Of a DNA stretch of 64,000 bases, positions 26,994 to 35,564 are shown in pieces. Below the pieces are notes generated by a model. That model worked only from the letters and a program-made list of their open reading frames with translations. It did no database searches and was not told the DNA's origin. The stretch's first letter is position 1; every line of letters begins with the position of its first letter. The translations under genes and the position numbers were made by a program. The stretch is from Eximiradius sp. (GTDB taxonomy: Bacteria; Bacteroidota; Ignavibacteria; Kapaibacteriales; UBA2268): positions 62,001 to 126,000 of the forward strand of contig CAKZLY010000018.1 of NCBI GenBank assembly GCA_937127445.1, in the 5' to 3' direction.

Positions 26994-28445
26994 ATGTCTA
27001 ATATTGAAAATCAAAATGTCGTCGGTGAAAATAATGAAAAATTAGAAGTAACTAGTTCTGAAATCATTAACCAACCATCATCTGAAAACTTACCTGCTGA
27101 ACCGGTAACGCAAACAAACGAACCTGCAAAAGATATAAGCAGTGGTAGCGCCTCAGATGAAACTGCACCCAAAGTGGAACACCCAATTGAGATAAGTGAA
27201 GAAGAAAAAGCACGAATTGCAGCCGAGGCGAAAAAACGTGCCGAAGAAAAGCAAAAGCAATTCGATGCTGATTTTTCCAAAATCAAAGAGGCTTTTGAAA
27301 AAGGTGAAACGATAGAAACCAAAGTTACTAGTAGAATCAAAGGTGGACTGCGTTTAATGTATAACGATATTCCGTTATTTCTGCCAACATCTCATTTTGG
27401 GATTAAAAGAAATCCATCAGAAGAAGAACTCACTGCTGTAATTGGCTCCAATATGCAGGTTCACATACACGAAATTTCAGAAGATGATGATAAGAGAAAA
27501 ACTATTATCGTTAGCAGAAAGAAAATCCTTTTGGACAATATCTGGAATAAGATAAAAGTTGGTGATATAGTCGAAGGGACAGTATCATCAGTTGCAAGTT
27601 TTGGAATTTTCCTTGATTTAGGTGGCATTGAAGGATTAATACATATTTCGAGGTTATCACAACAGCACATAGAATCAACTAAAGATTTTGCTAAACGTGG
27701 CGACAAAATGCAAGCTGTTGTAATTGAAATAGACAAAGAAAACAATAAAATTGCTTTAAGCCGCAAAGAACTCGAAAAATCCCCGTGGGAAGGTATTGAG
27801 CAGAAGTATCCTGTTGATTCTGTGGTTAAAGGTATTGTTAGACGCTTTACTAATTTTGGTGCATATGTAGAAATTGAAAAAGGCTTGGATGGATTGGTTC
27901 GCTTGAACGAATTATCTTGGACAAAGAGAATTAAAAACCCTGCTGATTGCTTGCAAATTGACAATGAATATGAATTTAAAGTAACGAATGCATCGGAAGA
28001 AAAGAAAACATTGCATTTGTCGTTGAAAAGACTAACGGAAAATCCGTGGCAATTTATTAAAGAAAAATTCGTTCCTGAGAAGTTATTCAATGGTGTTGTC
28101 AAACAAGTATTAGCACAGGGTTGCGTTGTAACAGTAGAAGATGAAGTTGATGGATTTATGCCTCGTAGCAAAATGAAAAACCTGTTGCGCGGCAATAAAA
28201 TTCCTTTCAAAGTAGGGCAAGCTGTAGAAGTGATTATCAGCGATGTATCAGTAGAAGAAGAATCTATGATATTAGAGCCTAATCCAGAATATTTCAACAC
28301 TGCAATATCTATTGAAAACAAACCTAAGCCAAAAGAAAAAAGACCTTCGAAAGAACTACAAACTGATAAATCTGAAGGAGGATTTTCTATTGCAGATTTA
28401 TTGCCTGAATCAGTAACAGAATCACTTCTTGACAATAACAAATAA
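26994..28445 (+). CDS. S1 RNA-binding domain protein (ribosomal protein S1-like)
   Basis: RNA-binding protein of 483 residues. A charged, Glu/Pro-rich N-terminal tail (about 1-100) is followed by four S1-type OB folds: a divergent one (about 105-175), two clear ones (about 185-260, GTVSSVASFGIFLDLGGIEG; about 270-345, GIVRRFTNFGAYVEIEKGLDG) and a fourth more divergent (about 357-420). This resembles S1 paralogs or S1-like translation factors with fewer repeats than E. coli S1. A GTG at 26985 is also in frame; the ATG at 26994 is favoured by GGGTG upstream. Single gene, ended by a strong terminator. Confidence 0.85.
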   Translation: MSNIENQNVVGENNEKLEVTSSEIINQPSSENLPAEPVTQTNEPAKDISSGSASDETAPKVEHPIEISEEEKARIAAEAKKRAEEKQKQFDADFSKIKEAFEKGETIETKVTSRIKGGLRLMYNDIPLFLPTSHFGIKRNPSEEELTAVIGSNMQVHIHEISEDDDKRKTIIVSRKKILLDNIWNKIKVGDIVEGTVSSVASFGIFLDLGGIEGLIHISRLSQQHIESTKDFAKRGDKMQAVVIEIDKENNKIALSRKELEKSPWEGIEQKYPVDSVVKGIVRRFTNFGAYVEIEKGLDGLVRLNELSWTKRIKNPADCLQIDNEYEFKVTNASEEKKTLHLSLKRLTENPWQFIKEKFVPEKLFNGVVKQVLAQGCVVTVEDEVDGFMPRSKMKNLLRGNKIPFKVGQAVEVIISDVSVEEESMILEPNPEYFNTAISIENKPKPKEKRPSKELQTDKSEGGFSIADLLPESVTESLLDNNK

Positions 28446-28469
28446 ATGTTCGTATAAAAAAGCAAAAAC

Positions 28470-28492
28470 CCCGCTCGAAAGCGGGTTTTTTT
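28470..28492 (+). terminator. Terminator of the S1-domain gene
   Basis: Stem CCCGCT/AGCGGG (28470-28475 with 28480-28485) closed by a CGAA tetraloop and followed by seven T, with an A-tract upstream that can extend the stem. Confidence 0.9.
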
Positions 28493-28504
28493 GTATTTGA
28501 ATGA

Positions 28505-28828
28505 TTATCTAATAACTAATTCAGGTGTGCTTTTATTAATTCTGGATTCGAAATGTTTGGTTTTGTATTTACGAATTTGGCGAATAATTTTTTCACTTGC
28601 TGTATGAAGACTTTTGTGAAAGTCGTCGCTGCTTTCAGTTGCTTTAAGCGTAGTACCTTGCAAATGCACTGTAAATTCGACTGTTTTAAGTGTATCATTT
28701 ACGAACACCACATTAGATGAAATAATTCCGTCGTGGTATTTCTCAAAACTTTTCGATAGTTCGATAGCTTCTTCGTGCAATTGAGGATGATTTCCTTTGA
28801 AATGGCGGAATGTTACTTTAGTTTGCAT
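28505..28828 (-). CDS. hpf: Ribosome hibernation promoting factor (HPF/RaiA family)
   Basis: Small protein of 107 residues that binds the 30S subunit and promotes ribosome dimerisation or hibernation. The beta-alpha-beta-beta-beta-alpha pattern is visible: MQTKVTFRHFKGNHPQLHEE, the helix around HEEAIELSKSFEKYH, central strands VVFVNDTLKTVEFTVHL, then a basic C-terminal helix. This is the short form without the long C-terminal dimerisation tail. The start at 28828 is preferred over 28858 because GAGG lies six bases upstream. It converges on the S1-domain gene and follows the xer copy 2 region on the same side. Confidence 0.85.
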   Translation of the reverse strand: MQTKVTFRHFKGNHPQLHEEAIELSKSFEKYHDGIISSNVVFVNDTLKTVEFTVHLQGTTLKATESSDDFHKSLHTASEKIIRQIRKYKTKHFESRINKSTPELVIR

Positions 28829-28955
28829 AGCAACCTCGCTAAAAAATTCGTTTAACACATCTCTCTTAATGAGAGCATTTAAAAGAACATCTAAAATTAA
28901 TCACGTAGAATTTAACAAAACATTGTTAATATTTTAACATTTTTTTCAATTTAAA

Positions 28956-29879
28956 TTATGAGCGAGGATGAAACGAATGATAAACTTCACGAAGATAATC
29001 TCTATCTAAATGAGTATAAATCTGAGTTGTAGAAATATCTGAATGCCCCAGCATTTCCTGAACAGCTCGTAAATCTGCCCCACCTTCAATCAAATGAGTA
29101 GCAAAAGAATGCCTGAACATATGAGGGTGAACATCTTTTTCAATTCCTGCAATTTTTGCATAATTTCGTAGCAATTTCCAAATACCCATCCGAGAAAATT
29201 TATTTCCTCTCTGATTAAGAAATATGGTATTTCCAGAAACACCTAAACGATAGAATTGAATTCGCACATTGTTGATATATAAATTAAGCCAATTTAATGC
29301 AAAAGAGCCAATTGGGACAATTCTTTCCTTGGCACCTTTTCCGAAAACACGGACAATTTCGGCATCAAAGACAACTTGATTTATTTCAAGATTAATCAGT
29401 TCGGATACTCTCAACCCGCAAGCATAAAGCACTTCCATAATTGCTCTATCGCGTAGTCCGGCGGGACGAGATGTGTCCGCTGCTTCAATCATAGCGTTCA
29501 CTTCCGCAAAAGATAATACTTCGGGCAAAGCACGGCGTATTTTGGGAAGTTCGATTAAATCTGTAAAATCGTTTTTTGATTTCCCAATGGAAACAAGATA
29601 TTTGTGCAAAGCTCGAATAGAAGACAAATACCTACTTTTCGAAGAAGCAGCAAGTCCAATTTCAGATAGAAGTTCAATAAATTGAGTAACCAGCTTTTCG
29701 TTGCTTTCTGAAAAACTTGTAATATTCCGTGAAAGAAGAAATTCAGCATAAGTTTTAACATCGTGTTCATAAGATGAACGCGTGTTTTCGGACAAACCTT
29801 TTTCTAAGGAAATATAATTGAGGAATCCTTTTAAATTGCGAATAAAGTCCAGTGGCAAATTTGTTTTTGAAGTAATCAT
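28956..29879 (-). CDS. Tyrosine recombinase XerC/XerD-like (copy 2)
   Basis: Second Xer-type recombinase, 307 residues from the ATG at 29879. That ATG overlaps the TGA of the upstream methyltransferase gene (ATGA), which decides the start against the longer frame from 29912. Catalytic residues: Arg in CGLRVSEL, Lys in GKGAKER, His-x-x-Arg in HMFRHSFATH, His in LGHSDIS and Tyr in QIYTHLDRDYL. The C-terminal HLDRDYLREVY block is typical of XerD. With copy 1 it would form the XerC/XerD pair acting at dif in chromosome dimer resolution. Confidence 0.9.
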   Translation of the reverse strand: MITSKTNLPLDFIRNLKGFLNYISLEKGLSENTRSSYEHDVKTYAEFLLSRNITSFSESNEKLVTQFIELLSEIGLAASSKSRYLSSIRALHKYLVSIGKSKNDFTDLIELPKIRRALPEVLSFAEVNAMIEAADTSRPAGLRDRAIMEVLYACGLRVSELINLEINQVVFDAEIVRVFGKGAKERIVPIGSFALNWLNLYINNVRIQFYRLGVSGNTIFLNQRGNKFSRMGIWKLLRNYAKIAGIEKDVHPHMFRHSFATHLIEGGADLRAVQEMLGHSDISTTQIYTHLDRDYLREVYHSFHPRS

Positions 29880-30679
29880 TTTTTCTTGTTGAATTGAATG
29901 AGCATAAACCAACCAGCCCTATCCCCACCAAGTAATAAAGCTAACTTGCGGGCGATCCGCTGCATAGGACGGTTAAAACGTTCCAGTTTATCGTAATAAG
30001 TTAGCACAGTTTTTATTTTAATATTTTCAACTGGAAGTTTTTGTAACATTTTAAAAGCTTCTTTACGAGTGTAAGCTTTGGTCCCGGGGCTTTCCATTTT
30101 GTTCCACAGCACATTAGAGAGCGAAAGCCACGGTTTAAATTTGAGCAAAGCGTGTTTTATCCAGAACAGATAAGCGAGTATGCTATGACGGTGATATATC
30201 ATTATTTTTGCTGTTCCACCAGGCGCGAGCACACGAACAATCTCTTTAAGTGCGGCTTCGGTATCGGGAGTATGGTGAATAACGCCCCAACTCCATACCA
30301 AATCGAAAAAGTTATTCTGGAAAGGCAGATTTTCGCAGTCGGCAACCTGAATACTTTCAGCTTGAAAGCCATAAATATTAAGCCTATGATGGACATGTTC
30401 GCAAGCTTGTTCGGTTAAATCTACTCCGAAAACCTTTGCACCGGCTCTTGCCCATTGCAAGAAATCGGTGCCCGCGCCAACACCTACTTCAAGCACTTTT
30501 TTGCCGTACCAGCGGGTAAATTCTGCAAATGCAAATATTTCAGGTTGAATCGTATATCGAAATTCTTCTATTTCTTCGAAATAATCCTTAGTGAATTTTT
30601 CTTTACTGCTGCTCCAAGAACCACAAGTTTCGTTATTCCAGTAATTTTTTACATCGTATTTTAATTTTTCTTCACTCAT
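29876..30679 (-). CDS. Class I SAM-dependent methyltransferase
   Basis: Methyltransferase of 267 residues with a Rossmann-type domain of the Methyltransf_11 kind. Motif I VLEVGVGAGTDFLQWARAGA binds SAM, the acidic residue after strand 2 is in FGVDLTEQA, and the later DLVWSWGVIHHTPD is typical of UbiE-like small-molecule methyltransferases. The C-terminal part (about 165-265) is basic and helical. The substrate cannot be told from sequence. Its stop overlaps the start of xer copy 2, so the two genes are co-transcribed. Confidence 0.85.
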   Translation of the reverse strand: MSEEKLKYDVKNYWNNETCGSWSSSKEKFTKDYFEEIEEFRYTIQPEIFAFAEFTRWYGKKVLEVGVGAGTDFLQWARAGAKVFGVDLTEQACEHVHHRLNIYGFQAESIQVADCENLPFQNNFFDLVWSWGVIHHTPDTEAALKEIVRVLAPGGTAKIMIYHRHSILAYLFWIKHALLKFKPWLSLSNVLWNKMESPGTKAYTRKEAFKMLQKLPVENIKIKTVLTYYDKLERFNRPMQRIARKLALLLGGDRAGWFMLIQFNKKK

Positions 30680-30793
30680 AATAATTTACATTAAAATTTT
30701 TTAACATTCTTATATTTGCAAAAATAAATAATAAAATATCAATTATATTTGTATATTTTGAATTATTTTTTTCGAAAACATTAATCGAAATTA

Positions 30794-32242
30794 ATGAAAT
30801 TAATAAATTTCGAAAATATTGTCAAAATAGCTGACCAACTATCAATAAAACAAAAATTTCTATGTGTGATTTTCTTTCAATTTATTTATGCTATTTCATT
30901 AATTTATTTTTATGGTAAAATAGGACAATCCATTACTTTTCTTATAGTACTGCCCGCATTTATTTCGGCATTCTTATTGAACTCAGTTCAGACAGTGTTG
31001 TCAATTTCATTTTCTGCATTATTTACAATATATTATGTACAGTATTGGGCAAATGAAATTGATTTTTCGCTTATCAAATTATCTATTGGCTTCTTATTAA
31101 CATATTTATTATCATTTTTCATAAGCAAATTAATTGAAACAACCCGACAATATCAAGACGAAGTCCAAAACCGCAAGAAAATTGAAGAGAATTTGCTGAG
31201 GGCAAATGAAGAATTAAAATTATATGTTGAACGGCTTGAAGTAGAAATCCAAGAGAAATACAACACTGAAAGGACGCTGCGTAAGTCCGAAGAACAGTAT
31301 AAAGAACTTGTTGAAAAAGCAAATATTGGAATAATAATCGATGATGTAGACGGAAACATCAAGTATTTCAACGAGCAACTTTGTGTTATCACAGGCTATT
31401 CAGCAAGCGAAATGATTATGATGAATATCAAAGACATAGTATATGAAAAAGATTTGCCAATAGTTTTGGAAAAGCATCAAAAAAGAATCATGGGCAATAA
31501 TCCGTATGAGAGGTATGAATTTCGTCTAAGGACAAAAAATAAGAAAATTTTATTTGTCGAAGCTGATGTATCTGTAATTATGCAGCAGCAAATAGTTATT
31601 GGGACAAAAGCATATATTTGGGATATCACTAAGAGAAAATTAACAGAACTTGCTTTGAAAGAAAGCGAAGAGCGTTTCAGAAGTATTTACAATAATGCAA
31701 CGATAGGATTTTATCGACTTTCAAATGATGGACGACTACTAATGGGTAATCCTAAATTTTTTGAAATGCTTAAAATTTCTGAAAGAGAATTATTGAATAA
31801 AAAAATCGAAGAAGTTTTAGAAGTAGATGAAAACCGTCAAAATTTTCTGGAAATAATAAAAAGAGAAAAGAGGATAAACGGATACGAAAGCGAATGGTAT
31901 AGAAAAGACGGTGCTTTATTTTTCGGTCGTGAGACTGCCTGGACAATAACTGATGAAAAAGGCGATATTCAATATATAGATGTTATTCTTGAAGATGTTT
32001 CGCTAAAAAAGCAAGTTGAAGCGGAACGTGAGCAGCTCATTTCGCTTCTGCAAAGTGCAAAGAGCGAAATAAAAGTGTTGAGCGGACTATTGCCAATTTG
32101 TGCTTCTTGCAAGCGAATACGTAATGAAGATGGGAATTGGTCTAATATTGAGCAATATATAGACGAACATTCCGAGGCTGAATTCAGCCACGGAATATGT
32201 CCGGACTGTGCAAGGAAGTTATATCCAAGTGCTTACAAATAG
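30794..32242 (+). CDS. Membrane PAS-domain sensor with a Cys-rich C-terminal module
   Basis: 482-residue protein. Residues about 18-115 contain four hydrophobic spans, the membrane part. A coiled coil (about 120-160) links to two PAS domains (about 165-285 and 290-410, the first with YFNEQLCVITGYSASEM). A second coil leads to a C-terminal module of about 60 residues with CASCK and CPDC pairs: LLPICASCKRIR ... GNW ... IE ... FSHGICPDC. This module is familiar as the tail of many PAS and response-regulator proteins; its four Cys suggest a metal site. There is no histidine kinase, GGDEF or other known output. The 3' end overlaps the convergent queD gene by ten bases. I infer a redox or small-molecule sensor acting by contact with a partner. 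Confidence 0.75.
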   Translation: MKLINFENIVKIADQLSIKQKFLCVIFFQFIYAISLIYFYGKIGQSITFLIVLPAFISAFLLNSVQTVLSISFSALFTIYYVQYWANEIDFSLIKLSIGFLLTYLLSFFISKLIETTRQYQDEVQNRKKIEENLLRANEELKLYVERLEVEIQEKYNTERTLRKSEEQYKELVEKANIGIIIDDVDGNIKYFNEQLCVITGYSASEMIMMNIKDIVYEKDLPIVLEKHQKRIMGNNPYERYEFRLRTKNKKILFVEADVSVIMQQQIVIGTKAYIWDITKRKLTELALKESEERFRSIYNNATIGFYRLSNDGRLLMGNPKFFEMLKISERELLNKKIEEVLEVDENRQNFLEIIKREKRINGYESEWYRKDGALFFGRETAWTITDEKGDIQYIDVILEDVSLKKQVEAEREQLISLLQSAKSEIKVLSGLLPICASCKRIRNEDGNWSNIEQYIDEHSEAEFSHGICPDCARKLYPSAYK

Positions 32243-32649
32243 ACTTCTACTTCTGCAAAAGCGTCAACAGTTTCGTAAACTTTAATTCCAAGTTTTTTAA
32301 TATTGGGGAATTTTCGGAATTCCTGTTGAAAATGCTCGGCCAAGAATTTAGAAATGTTTTCGCAAGTAGTAAAGTTATTAATTACAAAGTGTCGGAAATT
32401 ATTATTGGCTAAAAAATCTAACATAACTTTATCTTGTCGGTCCACAATGAAAGAATGGTCGAGCTGTTCAATAATTGGTCGAATTATTCGCTCGATGTGG
32501 TAGAAATCAATCAGCATACCGTTTTCGTTAGGTTCTCCTTCTAAGGATAGCTGCATTTTATAGGAATGTCCGTGAATATTCTTGCAATTTCCTTCGTGAT
32601 AAGGGAGACGATGACTCATTTCCCAAGCAAATTCCTTTGCAATTCGCAT
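32233..32649 (-). CDS. queD: 6-carboxy-tetrahydropterin synthase
   Basis: Converts 7,8-dihydroneopterin triphosphate to 6-carboxy-5,6,7,8-tetrahydropterin, the second step of queuosine (preQ0) synthesis. 138 residues from the ATG at 32649; the frame from 32676 is longer, but AAGGGAC precedes the inner ATG. Zn-binding His are in SHRL and IHGHSY, and the catalytic Cys with spacing CxxxHGH (CKNIHGH) points to QueD rather than to a pyruvoyl synthase. The ATG lies one base after the queF stop, so the two genes form an operon. Confidence 0.92.
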   Translation of the reverse strand: MRIAKEFAWEMSHRLPYHEGNCKNIHGHSYKMQLSLEGEPNENGMLIDFYHIERIIRPIIEQLDHSFIVDRQDKVMLDFLANNNFRHFVINNFTTCENISKFLAEHFQQEFRKFPNIKKLGIKVYETVDAFAEVEVYL

Positions 32650-32650
32650 A

Positions 32651-32989
32651 TTAGTCCCTTTTATAAGTCGCAACAATAGTGCTTGTTATACCACCGCGCA
32701 CACCCCATTGGCTAATGACTTGCATTTCAAGTGGTTTGCAAGCAGCAACTAAATCGTCTAAAATTTGGTTTGTAACTGCTTCGTAGTATATACCTTTATT
32801 TCTGAATTCCAAAAAATAGTATTTCAAAGATTTAAGTTCCAAGCATAATTCGTCAGGTATGTAGGTAATAGTGATTGTTCCAAAATCAGGTAAACCTGTT
32901 TTCGGGCAAACAGAAGTAAATTCGTGATTAACGTGGGTAATTTCATAGTGGCGTCCAGGGCTTGGATTTGGAAATGTTTCAATTTGCAT
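32651..32989 (-). CDS. queF: NADPH-dependent 7-cyano-7-deazaguanine reductase (short form)
   Basis: Reduces preQ0 to preQ1 in queuosine synthesis. 112 residues, the unimodular type I length. The catalytic Cys and Asp lie in TSVCPKTGLPDFGT, and the family signature is LELKSLKYYFLEFRN with the Glu of YYEAVTN further on. GGAG precedes the ATG by seven bases. No preQ1 riboswitch was recognised in the 70-base leader. It is the first gene of a queF-queD operon; queA is 18 kb away, and queE/queC are not in the window. Confidence 0.95.
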   Translation of the reverse strand: MQIETFPNPSPGRHYEITHVNHEFTSVCPKTGLPDFGTITITYIPDELCLELKSLKYYFLEFRNKGIYYEAVTNQILDDLVAACKPLEMQVISQWGVRGGITSTIVATYKRD

Positions 32990-33068
32990 AATTTTTTCTC
33001 CATTTTTATTGATACAAATTCAATAAAATATTATTAATTTTATTTTTTTATGACGAATGAGATTAAAA

Positions 33069-33836
33069 ATGAGTGATGAATTAGGATATATTTACGGGAA
33101 AAACTCTGTTCGTGAGGCTTTGAGGTCGCAATCAGAAAAAATCAGCAAAATTTATGTATTATTTAATATTCAAAGTAGAGAAATATCATCTATTATTGCA
33201 ATTGCAAGAAAACACAAAATTCCGTGTGTCCAACTTGATAAGAACAAATTTAATGCTCTGGAAAAACGTGTTTGCCCCGAAGGCAGTCGCTCGCAAGGAA
33301 TAATTGCTTTACAGGAATTAGTTGAGAACTTGACTCTTGGTGAATTGCTTGATAAAATAAAGATAAGTGAGAATCCAATGTTAGTGATATTAGATGGTAT
33401 TACAGACCCGCATAATTTAGGTGCAATCGCTCGTGCGGCTGAGTGCGCAGGTGTAAAAGGTATCATAATACCTGAACGCAAAGCTGCAACAATTACACCT
33501 GTTGCAATGAAATCGTCTGCTGGTGCATTACAGTATTTATCTGTTGCTTATGTATCGAACACAAATCTGGCCATTCAAAAGTTAAAAGAATCTGGTTTTT
33601 GGATAATTGGCACTTCTGATAAATCAAAAAATTTATATTTAGATAACATATACAATCAGCCAATAGCAATAATAATTGGAAGTGAAGGTAGTGGAATTAA
33701 ACCATCAGTTGCAAAGCATTGCGATTATCTTGTTAAAATTCCTATGCAGGGGAAAGTGTCCTCGCTTAACGCATCTGTTGCGGCTGGTGTAATTCTATTT
33801 GAAGCAGTACGTCAAAGAAATTATGCAAGGAAATAA
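33069..33836 (+). CDS. rlmB: 23S rRNA 2'-O-methyltransferase (RlmB/TrmH family)
   Basis: SPOUT-class methyltransferase of 255 residues that methylates the 2'-OH of a guanosine in 23S rRNA (G2251 in E. coli). The N-terminal substrate-binding domain (about 5-75, IYGKNSVREALRS) and the trefoil-knot catalytic domain follow: motif 1 LDGITDPHNLGAIARAAECA, motif 2 IIGSEGSGI, motif 3 IPMQGKVSSLNASVAAG. A start at 33057 is also in frame; neither has a strong ribosome binding site. It begins a run with coaD and anmK at gaps of one to two bases. Confidence 0.9.
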   Translation: MSDELGYIYGKNSVREALRSQSEKISKIYVLFNIQSREISSIIAIARKHKIPCVQLDKNKFNALEKRVCPEGSRSQGIIALQELVENLTLGELLDKIKISENPMLVILDGITDPHNLGAIARAAECAGVKGIIIPERKAATITPVAMKSSAGALQYLSVAYVSNTNLAIQKLKESGFWIIGTSDKSKNLYLDNIYNQPIAIIIGSEGSGIKPSVAKHCDYLVKIPMQGKVSSLNASVAAGVILFEAVRQRNYARK

Positions 33837-33838
33837 TA

Positions 33839-34327
33839 ATGAAAAAGAGAATTGCTATCTATCCCGGCACCTTCGACCCTATCACAAATGGGCATCTCGA
33901 TGTTATCGAACGAGCAGCAGAAATGTTCGATAAAGTGATAGTAGTAATAGCAATAAATACAAAAAAAGTAAATTTATTCAACGAGCAGGAAAGGCTGGAA
34001 CTTGCTCGAAAATCTCTTTCGCATTTACCGAACGTAGAAGTAGTTTTTCATAGTGGGTTAACAGTGGATTTTGCTCGGTCGGTTGGTGCAGTTTCGATAA
34101 TTCGGGGTATTCGTGCGGTATCAGATTTTGAATATGAATTTCAAATTGCATTAATGAATAGAAAGCTCGCACCAGAAGTGCATACCTTATTTCTAATGCC
34201 TCACGAAAAATACACTTACCTTAATTCAAGCATTATTCGTGAATTAGCCCGCTTTAGAGAAGATGTTTCGGAGTTTGTTCCACCTTGTGTTGCCGAAAAA
34301 CTAAAAGAAAAATATAACGGTAAATAA
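33839..34327 (+). CDS. coaD: Phosphopantetheine adenylyltransferase
   Basis: Penultimate step of coenzyme A synthesis: transfers AMP from ATP to 4'-phosphopantetheine. 162 residues, family length. The nucleotidyltransferase motif reads YPGTFDPITNGHLDVIERA (TxGH), with RGIRAVSDFEYE in the middle and the C-terminal YLNSSIIREL motif that binds ATP phosphates. Nothing is missing. It is packed between rlmB and anmK, with two- and one-base gaps, so the three genes are one transcript. Confidence 0.96.
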   Translation: MKKRIAIYPGTFDPITNGHLDVIERAAEMFDKVIVVIAINTKKVNLFNEQERLELARKSLSHLPNVEVVFHSGLTVDFARSVGAVSIIRGIRAVSDFEYEFQIALMNRKLAPEVHTLFLMPHEKYTYLNSSIIRELARFREDVSEFVPPCVAEKLKEKYNGK

Positions 34328-34328
34328 T

Positions 34329-35450
34329 ATGATTATTTGCGGAGTGATGACTGGCACATCGCTTGATGGCATCGATATTGCTATATGTGAATTTAATTTC
34401 TTTCAAAATAAATTTAAATTTGAGCTCATATGGCACGGGCACTTTTGTTTTTTTTATGAGCTGAGAGACTTATTGTTGGAAATAATTTCAAAAAAACATA
34501 TTGATTTAAGAACTTTGTCTCAACTGAATATTGCTTATACAAATGAAATTGCAATTGCAATTGAAGATGCTAAGGGGAAAAGTGGGATTTCGAATATTGA
34601 AGCAGTTGGCTTACACGGTCAAACACTCTGGCACAATCCTGAAAAAGAAGCATTTTCCGGACAAAGTGTTGCGTCTACTTTCCAGCTTGGCAGTGGAGCG
34701 CACCTTGCTACTATTCTAAACACAAAAGTAGTATATGACTACCGCACTTCTGATATTTCGTTAGGAGGACAAGGAGCACCGCTTGTACCATTTTTTGACT
34801 ACCACTTTCTTAAATCAATGAATGAAAATGTAATTGCATTAAATATTGGTGGAATATCGAATATCACGTTTTTGCCAAAAAATTGTTCCGCAGATGAAGT
34901 AATTGCATTTGATTGCGGACCTGGCAATTGCTTGATTGATATTTGTGCTCAGAAATTGTTCGGTGTTGATTATGATGATAATGGTCATTTAGCTTCGCAA
35001 GGGGGAATTATTCCTGAAATTTTCGATAAACTTACCACTATTAATTTTATCAGGCAAAAACCTCCCAAATCAACAGGAAAAGAACTCTTCAATATTAGTT
35101 TGATTGAAAAGTTTTTTGGCAAATATTCAAAATACGATATTATAAGAACTGTTACTGAATTCACTGTTTATGCAATTGCTGAAAATGTTATATTATACGC
35201 AGATCCTGTTTCTAAGATAGTTGTTTCTGGTGGTGGAGCAAAGAATTCTTTTCTATTATCATCTCTAAAAAGACAAATTGAAGGCTCGAAAATAACAATT
35301 ATTGATGAGATAGGTATTCCGAGTAGTGCCAAAGAAGCAATTGCATTTGCTTTTCTTGCTTATTGCAGATTGTTAGGTATTGCGACAAATCTACCTTCTG
35401 TAACAGGTGCAAGCGAAGCAATTTCGCTTGGCGTTATTGCAGGTAATTAA
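34329..35450 (+). CDS. anmK: Anhydro-N-acetylmuramic acid kinase
   Basis: Hydrolyses and phosphorylates anhydro-MurNAc released by lytic transglycosylases, feeding cell wall recycling. 373 residues, family length. The ATP-binding start GVMTGTSLDGIDIAI is typical, followed by VGLHGQTLWHNP, LGGQGAPLVPFFDYH, NIGGISNITFLP and the C-terminal VVSGGGAKNSFLL. It ends the rlmB-coaD-anmK run. No other recycling enzyme is close by, although the GlcNAc-kinase-like gene at 45794 might take part in amino-sugar use. Confidence 0.95.
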   Translation: MIICGVMTGTSLDGIDIAICEFNFFQNKFKFELIWHGHFCFFYELRDLLLEIISKKHIDLRTLSQLNIAYTNEIAIAIEDAKGKSGISNIEAVGLHGQTLWHNPEKEAFSGQSVASTFQLGSGAHLATILNTKVVYDYRTSDISLGGQGAPLVPFFDYHFLKSMNENVIALNIGGISNITFLPKNCSADEVIAFDCGPGNCLIDICAQKLFGVDYDDNGHLASQGGIIPEIFDKLTTINFIRQKPPKSTGKELFNISLIEKFFGKYSKYDIIRTVTEFTVYAIAENVILYADPVSKIVVSGGGAKNSFLLSSLKRQIEGSKITIIDEIGIPSSAKEAIAFAFLAYCRLLGIATNLPSVTGASEAISLGVIAGN

Positions 35451-35564
35451 ATTATTCATTTCTCGATTTATTTATATAAATTCTATTTTTTTCATTTTTT
35501 GGTAATTTTCTATTTAACAAATGTTTAATAATTTGATTATAGAGATAATTGGAGGCATATAGAA

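Noticed and set aside
27461-28465. 334-codon minus-strand frame
   Set aside because: It lies wholly opposite the well-supported S1-domain gene and shows Ser-rich translation typical of a shadow frame.
32990-33056. preQ1 riboswitch in front of queF
   Set aside because: The leader is short and A/T-only in most parts, with no C-rich or pseudoknot-like core.
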